Assembly: GCF_003691365.1 (NCBI RefSeq)
Contig: NZ_CP033087.1
Span: 1,378,501 to 1,442,500, forward strand
Source of the DNA: Commensalibacter melissae
GTDB lineage: Bacteria > Pseudomonadota > Alphaproteobacteria > Acetobacterales > Acetobacteraceae
Length of the DNA: 64,000 nt
Reading direction: 5' to 3'
The position numbers and the translations under genes were made by a program. Below are positions 1 to 9,377 of the stretch, piece after piece. Every line of letters begins with the position of its first letter. The first letter of the stretch is position 1. The notes below the pieces were generated by a model. It ran no database searches. It was not told where the DNA came from and saw only the letters and a program-made list of their open reading frames with translations.

Positions 1-161
1 ATGACATCCCCACCAATATTGAAATGATGCAAGGAACGTTCAGTCTGTGCTCCCCAATAACGATCCGCAGGGACCTCAATTTTTCCCATTGAATCACTTT
101 CTTGACGCAATCCTTTTTTATCAATTCCAATTGCCACTTCGCCAGAAACAGATTTGATCAT
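1..161 (-). CDS. fumC: Class II fumarate hydratase, N-terminal part (cut by window edge)
   Basis: Fumarase interconverts fumarate and malate in the TCA cycle in the cytoplasm. Only the first 53 codons lie in the window; the gene continues past base 1. The translation starts [14 protein letters not shown] and then has [20 protein letters not shown], followed by RSLHHFNIG. This is the signature N-terminus of the oxygen-stable homotetrameric class II (FumC) fumarases. The start at 161 follows an AAAGG Shine-Dalgarno-like stretch. The neighbour upstream on the same strand is nuoM, and a terminator lies between them, so fumC is probably a separate transcription unit. Aspartase and argininosuccinate lyase share the superfamily, but this N-terminal block is fumarase-specific. 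Confidence 0.9.
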   Translation of the reverse strand, partial: MIKSVSGEVAIGIDKKGLRQESDSMGKIEVPADRYWGAQTERSLHHFNIGGDV

Positions 162-206
162 AATTTACCTTTTAAAAAAATTATTAAAATAATCACTATA
201 AATCAT

Positions 207-246
207 AAAAAAAACCCACGCATAAGCCAAGAGAGGCAACGTGGGT
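207..246 (-). terminator. Rho-independent terminator after nuoM
   Basis: Read on the minus strand, ACCCACG and CGTGGGT form a 7-bp GC-rich stem around a 19-nt loop, followed directly by a run of seven to eight T. It begins 35 bases after the nuoM stop codon. It separates nuoM from fumC. Confidence 0.75.
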
Positions 247-280
247 ATTAATCAAATATATTCGCTTAGACTATCAAATC

Positions 281-1822
281 TTAGCGAACAAAAATACTGT
301 GCATATTATTAATATTATCGGCCACAATATGACCATGATTCATCAATTCTGCTATACGGTCTGAATTTGTAAAGGCAGTCACTACCGGATTAAAAACCGA
401 TAAGAAACTGTTTGGATAAATCCCCATCCACAGGATAATTACGGCTAATGGTACCAAGATTGTCATTTCTCTTGCGTTTAGATCCCGAATTGAATTGATA
501 ACCGGATTAACAATTTTTCCAAATATGACATTGCGATACATGACCAGCATATAAACAGCACCTAATATCATGCTTGATCCCCCCAGGAAAGCAACCCAGA
601 ATGATATATGTAAAACTCCAATCATGACCAGCAATTCACCCACAAACGAACCCGTACCAGGCAGTCCAACATTGGCCATGATAAAGATCATTCCAAGCAA
701 GGCCAGTTTGGGCATTTTACTAGCGATACCTCCAAACGCCTCGATATCTCTTGTACCAATACGATAGGTGACAGCGGCAACACATAAAAAAAGTGCCGCA
801 ATTGTTACCCCATGAGTAAGAACCTGTAATAGGGCGCCATCAATTCCCTCTGGTGTCAGAGAGAAAAATCCTATGGCAATAAGACCCATATGAGAAAATG
901 ATGAATAGGCTATAATCCGTTTAATATCTGTTTGTTTATAAGCGATTATTGCACCATAAATAATCGCACATATACCCAATCCCATAATCAGCATTGCATA
1001 ACGGTGAGATGCCTCAGGCAACATTAAAACACAAAATCTTAATAATCCATAGGCGCCTGCCTTAGACATGACGCCAGAAACCAGCAAGGTGGTCGACGCC
1101 GGACCCTCAACATATGCGGCTGGTAACCAGGCATGCAGAGGAAAGAGAGGCAATTTGACTCCAAACGCGAGGATAAAACCCAGCAATAACCACCCCTGGA
1201 CAGCAGGTGAGAAAGATGCGTGCATTAAAACGGGAATATCCGTGGTACCTGTATTCACCCATATCCACAAAATCCCAATCATCATAAATAAAGAACCAGC
1301 AAACGTGAATAAAAAGAATTGCAAAGAGGCAAAAATCCGTTTCGGACCTCCCCAGATTCCAATTAACATGCTGCTTGGCAGCAGGGTCGCTTCATAAAAA
1401 CAGTAAAATACAACCATATCTAGCGCGGAAAACAGGCCAACCAATGTCGTTTCCAACACCAGAATAGCAACCATATAATCACGGATACGATCCGTGATCA
1501 TCTGCCATGCGGCCATTATTCCAATCAGGGTCAATAAAGTTGATAGGATAATAAAAAATAAACTGATCCCATCCACGCCAACATGATAGGAAACACCAAA
1601 TCCCGAAATCCATGAATTTTGAATTTCAAATTGATATCCATCATGTCGAGGATGAAATTCACTCCACATAACAATTGACAGACCAAATGTTATGATACTT
1701 GTCCATAAAGCAATCCAACGGGAAGTACGTGCAACCTCTTCAAAGGATCCACGCATAAGAAAGATGACCAAAGCCCCAAGCAAAGGCAAATACGTTACTA
1801 ATGTAAGCAGTACTGAATGCAC
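281..1822 (-). CDS. nuoM: NADH-quinone oxidoreductase subunit M (complex I proton-pumping subunit), solitary gene
   Basis: NuoM is one of the three antiporter-like membrane subunits of respiratory complex I and contributes a proton channel. The 513-residue protein has about 14 hydrophobic segments. It keeps the key charged residues at the expected places: Glu144 in FYEATLLP, Lys223 in FGVKLPLFPLHAWLP, Lys254 in SGVMSKAGAYGLLR and Glu396 in GSFVGELL. The length is normal for the family. In most genomes nuoM sits between nuoL and nuoN at the end of the nuoA-N operon. Here the upstream neighbour is mutL and the downstream neighbour is fumC, with no other nuo gene in view. It is either a relocated nuoM or a second copy. 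A homologous Mrp/hydrogenase antiporter subunit is an alternative, but the motifs and length favour true NuoM. Confidence 0.92.
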   Translation of the reverse strand: MHSVLLTLVTYLPLLGALVIFLMRGSFEEVARTSRWIALWTSIITFGLSIVMWSEFHPRHDGYQFEIQNSWISGFGVSYHVGVDGISLFFIILSTLLTLIGIMAAWQMITDRIRDYMVAILVLETTLVGLFSALDMVVFYCFYEATLLPSSMLIGIWGGPKRIFASLQFFLFTFAGSLFMMIGILWIWVNTGTTDIPVLMHASFSPAVQGWLLLGFILAFGVKLPLFPLHAWLPAAYVEGPASTTLLVSGVMSKAGAYGLLRFCVLMLPEASHRYAMLIMGLGICAIIYGAIIAYKQTDIKRIIAYSSFSHMGLIAIGFFSLTPEGIDGALLQVLTHGVTIAALFLCVAAVTYRIGTRDIEAFGGIASKMPKLALLGMIFIMANVGLPGTGSFVGELLVMIGVLHISFWVAFLGGSSMILGAVYMLVMYRNVIFGKIVNPVINSIRDLNAREMTILVPLAVIILWMGIYPNSFLSVFNPVVTAFTNSDRIAELMNHGHIVADNINNMHSIFVR

Positions 1823-1864
1823 GGTATTCTCTTTTTTAATCTATTTAAACGTAACAATTGTTCG

Positions 1865-1916
1865 ATTATATACAACTTTCTGACCATATTGCCCAGAAAG
1901 TTTTTATTTTTGTCAA
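1865..1916 (-). promoter_or_regulatory. Candidate nuoM promoter with embedded inverted repeat
   Basis: On the minus strand a consensus TTGACA (1916-1911) lies upstream of a 9-bp inverted repeat, AACTTTCTG and CAGAAAGTT (1902-1894 and 1882-1874, 11-nt spacer). This is followed by TATAAT (1870-1865). The TTGACA-to-TATAAT distance is too long for one sigma-70 promoter; a -10 inside the spacer (near GCAATAT) would suit the TTGACA better. The repeat could be an operator. Read on the plus strand it is followed by a T tract, so it could also act as a terminator in that direction, but no plus-strand gene enters it. Confidence 0.35.
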
Positions 1917-1953
1917 TATTACTTAAAATTAATTTTTCCTTAATATCAATTTA

Positions 1954-3777
1954 TTAAGAGCGATGAAATAATTTTTCCATATCTTTTTTGCTCCATTTCA
2001 GCCATGTCGGTCTTCCATGTGAACAGGTTCCTGCCCTTGGAGTGGCCTCCATTTGACGTAAAAGGGCATTCATCTCTTCCTCATTTAAAGAGCGGCCTGC
2101 CCTTACACTGTTATGACATGCCATTCTGGCAAGAATAGCATCAAGTTGGGTATGGACGGATTCAATATCATTAACCGACATCTGTTCTTTATCCTGCAAT
2201 TCTTCGGCAAGATCAATCAAAAGCGACTGTGCGGAAATGCTTCCCAAAAGTTGTGGTAGAGCCCTGACCAGAATCGTTTTTTCACCAAAAGATTCTATTT
2301 CTATTCCCAAATCGGCCAAACTGTCCTTAAAACCCATAAGACAACGATAATGAACAGCAGAAAATTCAATTGCTTCCGGTATGAGTAAAGGCTGTGTTTG
2401 TATTCCAGCCTCTAAATACTGTTGACGTAATGCCTCATGAGTTAAACGTTCATGAGCTGCATGCTGATCAACAATGACAAATTCTTCATGTTCTGTTACC
2501 GCAACAATATACGTTTTGAAAATTTGTGCCACGGCATATCCCAAAGGCAAGGTTGCAGTAGTTTTTTGATATTTTTCATCAGGAAATCTTGATAACGTAT
2601 CTCCAACATCCTTGAAAGATAATCCTGCTCCCAATTCAAAACTGTCCCCGGCACATGCATCTTCTTCTTGAATAAATTCTTTATTGTTTATACCCATTCT
2701 TTGCTGATACGCGGGATATTGAATAGAAGCTTTTTTGGGATGATATTGTGTGATGGGAAAAACGTGCAAAGATTCTGGATTAACATTTACAACTCCCGCA
2801 CCAATAGCCAGACTCTTTTGAATGCTACCAATTATCAAGGCTCGAACTGCAGCTTCATCAGCAAAACGCAATTCAGTTTTGGCAGGGTGTACATTCACAT
2901 CTACCTGATCCAAAGGTAGCTGCAGAAAAAGTACGGCAACAGGATAACGTCCTTTTTCAAGAACTTGACGATAACCAACACGAATAGCCATTTGCATTAC
3001 TGGATCAGCAACAGACCGATCATTAACAACCATAATTTGACCATTTGTTGTTGCCCGATTTACAGATGGAGCACTGATGAAACCGGATAATTTCAAATCC
3101 CTCCGATCGAAATTCAACATGATCAGTTCTTCATCATGAATATCAGAAAACACTGCCAAAATACGATCTTTTTGCGATTGAATCGGTAGATTCAAAACGG
3201 TCTTACCATCTTTTATAACAGTGAATGAAACATCGGGGTGAGAGATGGCCAAACGCTGTATAATCATTTCACACCGATTATATTCAACTCGAGCGGTTTT
3301 CAAGAATTTACGTCGTGCAGGAAGCGCATAAAATAAATCTTCTACAACAACTTGTGTTCCCATTTGACCAGCGGCCGGACTAGGGTTTATAATTTTTCCA
3401 CCTTCAACCGAGATCTGCCACGCACTTTCCGCCGATTTGACACGCGAAATAATTTTCAATCGGGCGGCGGCCCCAATGGAAGGCAGAGCTTCCCCCCTAA
3501 ATCCCAATGTTTTAATATTTACAAGATCATCTTCAAACAATTTTGAAGTACAATGTCTTGAAACTGCAAGAGGCAGGTCGGCAGCCTCTATTCCACAACC
3601 ATTGTCAATGACCTGAATATGATCAATACCACCGTTATCAAGATTGATCTCAATTCTGCCTGCCCCTGCATCAAGCGCGTTTTCCACAAGTTCTTTAACA
3701 ACGGCGGCAGGACGCTCAATAACTTCTCCTGCAGCAATTAAATTAACTGTATGTTCGGATAAAGGGCGAATAATCAT
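1954..3777 (-). CDS. mutL: DNA mismatch repair protein MutL (endonuclease type)
   Basis: MutL couples mismatch recognition by MutS to strand incision and removal. The 607-residue protein has the N-terminal GHKL ATPase motifs ENALDAGA (from about residue 32), DNGCGI and GFRGEAL. These are followed by a poorly conserved linker and the C-terminal dimerisation and nuclease domain. The metal-binding endonuclease motif DQHAxxExxxxE starts at residue 437. The companion motifs ACHNSVRAG (from 553) and CSHGRP (585-590; usually CPHGRP) are present. This predicts a MutL with its own nicking activity, as in bacteria lacking MutH. It follows the BamF-like gene after 60 bases and probably belongs to the ileS-lspA transcription unit. 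Confidence 0.95.
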   Translation of the reverse strand: MIIRPLSEHTVNLIAAGEVIERPAAVVKELVENALDAGAGRIEINLDNGGIDHIQVIDNGCGIEAADLPLAVSRHCTSKLFEDDLVNIKTLGFRGEALPSIGAAARLKIISRVKSAESAWQISVEGGKIINPSPAAGQMGTQVVVEDLFYALPARRKFLKTARVEYNRCEMIIQRLAISHPDVSFTVIKDGKTVLNLPIQSQKDRILAVFSDIHDEELIMLNFDRRDLKLSGFISAPSVNRATTNGQIMVVNDRSVADPVMQMAIRVGYRQVLEKGRYPVAVLFLQLPLDQVDVNVHPAKTELRFADEAAVRALIIGSIQKSLAIGAGVVNVNPESLHVFPITQYHPKKASIQYPAYQQRMGINNKEFIQEEDACAGDSFELGAGLSFKDVGDTLSRFPDEKYQKTTATLPLGYAVAQIFKTYIVAVTEHEEFVIVDQHAAHERLTHEALRQQYLEAGIQTQPLLIPEAIEFSAVHYRCLMGFKDSLADLGIEIESFGEKTILVRALPQLLGSISAQSLLIDLAEELQDKEQMSVNDIESVHTQLDAILARMACHNSVRAGRSLNEEEMNALLRQMEATPRAGTCSHGRPTWLKWSKKDMEKLFHRS

Positions 3778-3837
3778 TATTCTAATAATGACTTGGAGAA
3801 TTGCAAATTTTTTTATAACCCTCTTTTGTCAAAAAAC

Positions 3838-4362
3838 CTATTTTTGCGTCGTTGTTGGTGTTGCCCCGTCATCAGGACGCAAACCCAAACTCAAATTATT
3901 ATGTAATCGTTTATTTTCAGCCGCACTGTCAACAGCCAAATCTGAAGGCTTGCCATTTTTCCAGAACATGACCTGGTCAACAAAACCATTCTGCGTGACC
4001 AACTCATTATGACGCTCCTGATCAGCTGATTGATTGGCATCCTGAATCAACCGGGTTTGACCCTGGCTTGGAACATCTTTCATGCCTTCCAAGGCAACAT
4101 CGGGAGAAAGAATTTCCAATGCCTGCTGACGTATGGACTGTTCTTGAGGTCTGACTCCATTTTCATCAGGCTTCATCAAACTATCATTAGGTGGCATTGA
4201 TAAAGGCGCGCGAGTCGTAACGGTATATTCATCAGGCATTGATCTTTTGATACCAAATGCACGGGAAACATCCTGACCGGAACAGGCAGAAAGCAAGACA
4301 ACAACACCGATTAGGGATCCCATGGGCAATAAAAATTTCAAACCTGATTTACGCATTATCAT
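3838..4362 (-). CDS. DUF3035 / BamF-like outer-membrane lipoprotein
   Basis: The 174-residue protein has a lipoprotein signal peptide with lipobox LLSAC, modified Cys27. Soon after comes the conserved block SMPDEYTVTTRAPLSMPP, typical of alphaproteobacterial DUF3035 proteins. As I recall, this family includes BamF, an accessory lipoprotein of the alphaproteobacterial BAM complex. The remainder is hydrophilic and probably flexible. It lies directly downstream of lspA, whose product would process its signal peptide, and upstream of mutL. An AAGGA stretch about nine bases upstream supports the start at 4362; a second ATG lies two codons later. Assignment to DUF3035 is fairly secure. A role in BAM is inference from the family. 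Confidence 0.75.
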   Translation of the reverse strand: MIMRKSGLKFLLPMGSLIGVVVLLSACSGQDVSRAFGIKRSMPDEYTVTTRAPLSMPPNDSLMKPDENGVRPQEQSIRQQALEILSPDVALEGMKDVPSQGQTRLIQDANQSADQERHNELVTQNGFVDQVMFWKNGKPSDLAVDSAAENKRLHNNLSLGLRPDDGATPTTTQK

Positions 4363-4436
4363 CCGTCTTATTCCTTAACAAAATCCGTAAAAGCAATAAT
4401 AGTTAATAATATGAATCTATTTCGTATCATATTAAA

Positions 4437-4943
4437 CTATTCTTCCCAACCAAAAAAAGCATCCATTAACAAGATAATCACACCACAAACAATTGCGCTA
4501 TCTGCAACATTGAAAACATACCATGACCACCCCGCAACATGAAAGTGAATAAAATCAACCACCGCGCCAAAGCGCAAACGGTCTAAGATATTTCCCAACG
4601 CTCCGCCAACAATGGCACCCAGACTCATGATAACCCAGATTTTACGGGCACGAATCATCCATATGAATAAACTTGCCGCAATCACAAAAGCGGAAACAGA
4701 AAAAATAACGGATCCCCATGAACCAAACTGGCTCAACATGCCAAAAGTAATTGCCCTGTTCCATACCATAGTGAAGTTGAAAAATGGAATCACGGGAACA
4801 GAACCTTTTTGGGGCAAATTTACTATATTGAGAATACAGTATTTGCTGATCTGGTCCAGCAAGAATATCAGAAACAGCATTCCTAATCCCCAATACCATT
4901 TTTTCAAATGATTAACTTGCACGACAACGGAACTTTTATTCAT
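4437..4943 (-). CDS. lspA: Lipoprotein signal peptidase (signal peptidase II)
   Basis: LspA cleaves prolipoprotein signal peptides in the inner membrane after Cys diacylglyceryl modification. With the start at 4943 (MNKSSVVVQV) the protein has 168 residues and four hydrophobic segments. The catalytic aspartates are Asp121 in GNILDRLRFGAVVDFI and Asp148 in FNVADSAI. This start follows TTAGGGA and leaves 20 bases after the ileS stop. A longer reading frame to 4994 would overlap ileS and adds a non-typical N-terminus. The ileS-lspA order is a classic arrangement. Several predicted lipoproteins in this window would be substrates. Confidence 0.93.
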   Translation of the reverse strand: MNKSSVVVQVNHLKKWYWGLGMLFLIFLLDQISKYCILNIVNLPQKGSVPVIPFFNFTMVWNRAITFGMLSQFGSWGSVIFSVSAFVIAASLFIWMIRARKIWVIMSLGAIVGGALGNILDRLRFGAVVDFIHFHVAGWSWYVFNVADSAIVCGVIILLMDAFFGWEE

Positions 4944-4963
4944 GAAAATCCCTAAACCAAATA

Positions 4964-7840
4964 TTACGAAACAACATCGATACAACGCAAGCACAATTCT
5001 GGATAACTTGAATTGTCTCCCACTTCATCGAGAACTTTCCAGCAACGTGCACATTTATGTCCTGTTGCTACCCGAATACGAGGTGCGGCATGACCCTCTC
5101 CACCCTGTTTGGTTTCCACTGAATACAAAGATGCCGAACCCGGTATAATATTGATATCAACCCGGGACACAATAACCAGTTCAGCCCAGTCATAATGGCC
5201 AAACAAGGCGGCTTCTTCCTCTGAAAAATTCAATTCTACAGCAGCTTGGAGCGAAGACTTGATAATCCCTTCCCGACGCATATTTTCAATTTCCGTTGTA
5301 ATGATACGACGAATGGAGCGTAATTGAATCCAACGTTTTGCCAGATTATCATTCGACCATTTCACAGGTATGAGAGGAAATTCTTCCAAATGAACAGTTG
5401 CATTCTCACCAAAGCGAGCAGTCCATGCATCCTCTGCAGTAAAGCATAACACCGGTGCCAACCAAGTACATAAACATCTATGCAATACATCCAATACGGT
5501 TCGAACCGCCCTACGACGTATATCCTCTTTTTTATCACAATAAAGTGAATCCTTGCGGATATCGAAATAGAAAGCCGACAAATCACTTGTACAAAAATAG
5601 TGTAAAGCAGGATAAACCCCAACCCATTCATGAGTATGAATAGCTTTTTGAATAACCTGATTCATTTCATAAATACGATGCAGAACCCATTGCTCAAGTT
5701 CAGGAAGATCCTCATAATCAAGTTTTTCCTTATCTGAAAACCCTTCCAAACCTCCAAGAACCCAACGTAACGTATTTCTTAAACGTCGGTATAATTCACC
5801 TTGCTGTTTTAAAATCTCTTTTCCAATTCGAAGATCTTCATTCGTATCAGAGTTCATTACCCATAAACGCAAAATGTCTGCGCCAAGTTCATCATTGACA
5901 TTCTGGGGTGCAATAACATTACCGAGGGATTTTGACATTTTACGTCCCTGTTCATCCATTACAAATCCATTAGTGACAATGGCCTTGTAAGGTGCAACTC
6001 CACGTGTTCCCACACATTCTAGCAACGATGACTGGAACCAACCACGATGCTGGTCGGAACCTTCCAAATACAAATCCGCAGGAAAATTAAGTTTGTCCCT
6101 ACCCAGGACAAAAGCATGCGTTGAACCACTTTCAAACCAAACATCCACAATGTCAAACACCTGTTCGTATTCTTCACTATTGTAATTTTCACCAAGAAAA
6201 CGCGAGGGAGAAGAATTATACCATGCATCTGCACCTTCTTTTTTGAAAGCTTCTATAATCCGTTGCATAACTTCAGCATCCCTTAATACCTCACGGGTTG
6301 CCTTATTGACAAAAACGGCAATTGGCACACCCCAGGCACGTTGCCGGCTAATACACCAGTCGGGACGCGAGGCAATCATGCTGGTCAAACGGTTACGGAT
6401 TTGTGCGGGAACAAATGTAACATCCTCTAGAACTGACAATGCATTCTCACGAATTTTTCTATTATCATCCATTGCTATGAACCATTGCGGGGTAGCACGG
6501 TAAATAATCGGGGCCCGTGATCGCCAGGAATGAGGATAAGAATGCACGATGGAGGATTGGGCAACAAGACCAGTAAATGGTTTGTTTGCATTCCTTGCCT
6601 CATCTCTGGATAAGTTTAACTCTTCACAGACAGCTTCAGCCGCCTTGAAAACATGGATACCGGCAAATAGAGGGACATCCGAAGCGTAACGCCCATCATC
6701 TTCAACATATTCCGTTACACCAATTTGATGTTGCTGACATAAATAAAAATCATCTTCACCATGTGCGGGAGCACAATGAACCAATCCTGTTCCCGCTTCA
6801 GTCGTGACGAACTCGCCTGCTAATAAAGGGACATCAAAATCATAGCCTTTTCCCCTCAAGGGATGCGCTGCAACTGCACCTGCCAACGCGTTTCCTTCAA
6901 GCGATGCCTCTTCCTTGAATTCCGTAATACCTGCCTGTTCACAAAATGAGGCCAGCAAATCCTGTGCAATAAGAAAATTAGCTCCAATGGACACGTGGGA
7001 ATCAGCGTTAACAGCTTTAACACTGATAATTTGATAGGTTATATCGTTATTGTAAGCTATGGCTCGGTTAGCAGGAATTGTCCATGGAGTCGTTGTCCAG
7101 ATAACAGCCGAGACATTTTCCAATAAATGCTGGGGGGTTGGATCTTTGACAAAAGGAAAAGCTACAAATATAGTTGTCGATGTATGATCATGATATTCGA
7201 TCTCGGCCTCAGCCAGAGCCGTTTTTTCAACCGGGCTCCACATAACAGGACGCAGGCCACGATATAAACTGCCATTTAATAGAAAACGACCAATTTCTTC
7301 AACAATGGCTGCCTCTGAACTGAAATCCATTGTTGCATATCGGTGATCCCACTCTGCCTGAACCCCAAGTCTCTGAAATTCGGATGATTGAATTGACAAC
7401 CAGTTTTGGGCATAGCTGCGACATTCTGCCCGAAATTGCAATACCGGGATATCATCCTTGTTTTTACCTGCCTTGCGATATTTCTCTTCTACCTTCCACT
7501 CAATGGGCAAACCATGACAATCCCAACCGGGAATATATCGAACAACCTCTCCATTCATACGGTGGGAACGATTAATCACATCCTTGATAATCTTGTTAAG
7601 TGCATGTCCGATATGCAGATGTCCATTGGCATAGGGAGGGCCATCGTGCAGGGTAAAGACCTTTTTCCCTTCCAAAATCCGTTGATCCGATTGCCGGATA
7701 ATGGCCTCATCCAATCCTATTTTTTTCCAACGTTCCAAAATTTCAGGTTCCCGTTGAGGTAACCGCCCACGCATTGGGAATGAGGTTGAAGGTAAAAAAA
7801 CTGTATCTCTATACAGGTCGGTAGATTTGGATTCAGCCAT
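4964..7840 (-). CDS. ileS: Isoleucyl-tRNA synthetase
   Basis: IleS charges tRNA-Ile with isoleucine in the cytoplasm. The 958-residue class I synthetase has the HIGH motif at residues 76-79 and KMSKS at 634-638. Between them lies the CP1 editing region, containing TTPWTIPANRAI. The C-terminus has a zinc-binding domain with CARC (930-933) and CLRC (950-953). Length and layout are those of the bacterial zinc-containing IleRS. It is followed by lspA after 20 bases and preceded by ribF, matching the common ribF-ileS-lspA cluster. I saw no T-box leader in the 106 bases upstream. Confidence 0.97.
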   Translation of the reverse strand: MAESKSTDLYRDTVFLPSTSFPMRGRLPQREPEILERWKKIGLDEAIIRQSDQRILEGKKVFTLHDGPPYANGHLHIGHALNKIIKDVINRSHRMNGEVVRYIPGWDCHGLPIEWKVEEKYRKAGKNKDDIPVLQFRAECRSYAQNWLSIQSSEFQRLGVQAEWDHRYATMDFSSEAAIVEEIGRFLLNGSLYRGLRPVMWSPVEKTALAEAEIEYHDHTSTTIFVAFPFVKDPTPQHLLENVSAVIWTTTPWTIPANRAIAYNNDITYQIISVKAVNADSHVSIGANFLIAQDLLASFCEQAGITEFKEEASLEGNALAGAVAAHPLRGKGYDFDVPLLAGEFVTTEAGTGLVHCAPAHGEDDFYLCQQHQIGVTEYVEDDGRYASDVPLFAGIHVFKAAEAVCEELNLSRDEARNANKPFTGLVAQSSIVHSYPHSWRSRAPIIYRATPQWFIAMDDNRKIRENALSVLEDVTFVPAQIRNRLTSMIASRPDWCISRQRAWGVPIAVFVNKATREVLRDAEVMQRIIEAFKKEGADAWYNSSPSRFLGENYNSEEYEQVFDIVDVWFESGSTHAFVLGRDKLNFPADLYLEGSDQHRGWFQSSLLECVGTRGVAPYKAIVTNGFVMDEQGRKMSKSLGNVIAPQNVNDELGADILRLWVMNSDTNEDLRIGKEILKQQGELYRRLRNTLRWVLGGLEGFSDKEKLDYEDLPELEQWVLHRIYEMNQVIQKAIHTHEWVGVYPALHYFCTSDLSAFYFDIRKDSLYCDKKEDIRRRAVRTVLDVLHRCLCTWLAPVLCFTAEDAWTARFGENATVHLEEFPLIPVKWSNDNLAKRWIQLRSIRRIITTEIENMRREGIIKSSLQAAVELNFSEEEAALFGHYDWAELVIVSRVDINIIPGSASLYSVETKQGGEGHAAPRIRVATGHKCARCWKVLDEVGDNSSYPELCLRCIDVVS

Positions 7841-7946
7841 GATTTCGTTCTAACTGTAAAATTAAAGTAGATTAAGACAATATTTGATTTTATAAAATAA
7901 AACCAATTTCTAAAAAATAAAATTTATCATTATTAATAATTCTTTT

Positions 7947-8897
7947 TTACAAGGAATTAACAGAGTCATTTTTTATTTTAAAAAATTCTTTCGCATTATT
8001 TGCATCCCGGGCTATTTGTTTTTTCAATTCATTCAAATCACTAAAACGTTTTTCATCACGAATAAAATGATACAAATAAACCGTAATCTTTTGACCATAA
8101 ATATCCTGGTTAAAATCAAACAAATGGGCTTCCAGACAGGCTCTGGTCTGTTTTCCAATTGTTGGACGGTATCCGAGATTGGCCACTCCTTCGTGCATTC
8201 TCCCATTGGCCAACTGAATTTTAATCGCATAAACCCCGCATTTGGGCTCTACCTGTTCCCCCAACTGTAAATTCGCAGTTGGAAAACCAATTGTCCTGCC
8301 CCTTTTATCCCCATGCTCCACTATATTCTGAATGCACCAAATCCTACCCAAATAATGGGCGGCCTTTTCAGGATTACCATTTTTCAGACAGGAACGGATA
8401 AGGCTGGAAGAAATCACCGTTCCCTCTTCCCGCAAAGGTTTTACAATCGTAACGCCAATACCCAGTTTATCCGCTTCAGAAATCAAAAAATCGGTATTTC
8501 CTTGACGATTGTGCCCGAATACAAAACCCTCACCGCAAGCTACATGAAAAATCCCGAATGATTTATAAAGAATTTGATGAATAAAATTCTTTGCATCTAG
8601 CGCAGCAAATTCTTGATCAAATGTTATCTGAAAAATATTTTCAACACCCAGAGCGGACAAGGCTGCATTTCGTTCATCTGCATTCGTCAATCGAAATGAA
8701 ATTTCCCTGCCTTCGAAAAGCTGTCTTGGATGAGGTTCAAAAGTTACTACAGATAAAGAACGGTCTGGAAACTGTTTTTTTAAAGTCTCCAATAAATAAG
8801 CGTGCCCACGATGCACACCGTCAAAATTGCCCAAAGCTGTTACAGAACCCCGGGCTGATAGCGGAATTGCCTGTCCGTTTGTATAGATAGTCGTCAT
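7947..8897 (-). CDS. ribF: Bifunctional riboflavin kinase / FMN adenylyltransferase
   Basis: RibF converts riboflavin to FMN and then to FAD. The N-terminal adenylyltransferase half contains ALGNFDGVHRGH near residue 25 and FEPHPRQLF. The C-terminal kinase half contains GRTIGFPTANL and GVYAIKI. The start at 8897 gives 316 residues and an N-terminus like other RibF proteins. An in-frame TTG at 8906 is an alternative and is better spaced from GAAAG. The gene lies 106 bases ahead of ileS and 56 bases after tatA, all on the same strand. Confidence 0.94.
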   Translation of the reverse strand: MTTIYTNGQAIPLSARGSVTALGNFDGVHRGHAYLLETLKKQFPDRSLSVVTFEPHPRQLFEGREISFRLTNADERNAALSALGVENIFQITFDQEFAALDAKNFIHQILYKSFGIFHVACGEGFVFGHNRQGNTDFLISEADKLGIGVTIVKPLREEGTVISSSLIRSCLKNGNPEKAAHYLGRIWCIQNIVEHGDKRGRTIGFPTANLQLGEQVEPKCGVYAIKIQLANGRMHEGVANLGYRPTIGKQTRACLEAHLFDFNQDIYGQKITVYLYHFIRDEKRFSDLNELKKQIARDANNAKEFFKIKNDSVNSL

Positions 8898-8953
8898 AAA
8901 CGGCAAATTTTCTTTCGTTATTAATCTAAAACCTCTTCTGAAACAACAAAACC

Positions 8954-9211
8954 TTATTTCTGTGTTTCGGATGATACAGGGTTTTTTTCCTTATTATCGT
9001 TAAAGGAAACAGAGGTATCCCCTTTGTTGTCGACATCTGGCAAAATTGTCTTGCTTTGTGGAGAAGAGGTTTCATCGTCGGCAATATTTTTCTTGAAAAT
9101 CTTGATACCCTTGGCCAGATCCCCCATTAATGTTGAAATCTTTCCTGATCCAAAAACCAGCAAAACCACAATCAATACAATCAGCCAATGCCAAATACTC
9201 ATACTGCCCAT
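8954..9211 (-). CDS. tatA: Sec-independent protein translocase subunit TatA
   Basis: TatA polymerises to form the pore of the twin-arginine translocase, which exports folded proteins. The 85-residue protein opens with [20 protein letters not shown], a single membrane helix. It then has the FGSGK hinge and an amphipathic helix [12 protein letters not shown], and ends in a charged tail. The start at 9211 follows AAGGA. A longer frame to 9250 adds a Cys-containing N-terminus unlike TatA. No tatB or tatC is nearby, so these must be elsewhere. A predicted client is the cell-wall amidase at 35230-36135. Confidence 0.88.
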   Translation of the reverse strand: MGSMSIWHWLIVLIVVLLVFGSGKISTLMGDLAKGIKIFKKNIADDETSSPQSKTILPDVDNKGDTSVSFNDNKEKNPVSSETQK

Positions 9212-9377
9212 AATATATTTATTCCTTACACAACTTACACATGCAGACAATTTTCGGAAAATTCAATCGATTTTTTCTAACTTAAACACAGGAAATATCA
9301 TAATTTAATTAAAATTATCATACTATATTTTACTTTTAACACCAAATTGCAAATCACGCGGTTTTTTGTTGCCTCGA

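Noticed and set aside
3644-4012. 122-codon plus-strand frame across the mutL start and the BamF-like gene
   Set aside because: It lies antisense to two well-supported genes, has no ribosome site and shows no family motifs.
7406-7762. 118-codon plus-strand frame inside ileS
   Set aside because: Antisense shadow of a conserved synthetase catalytic domain with no independent support.
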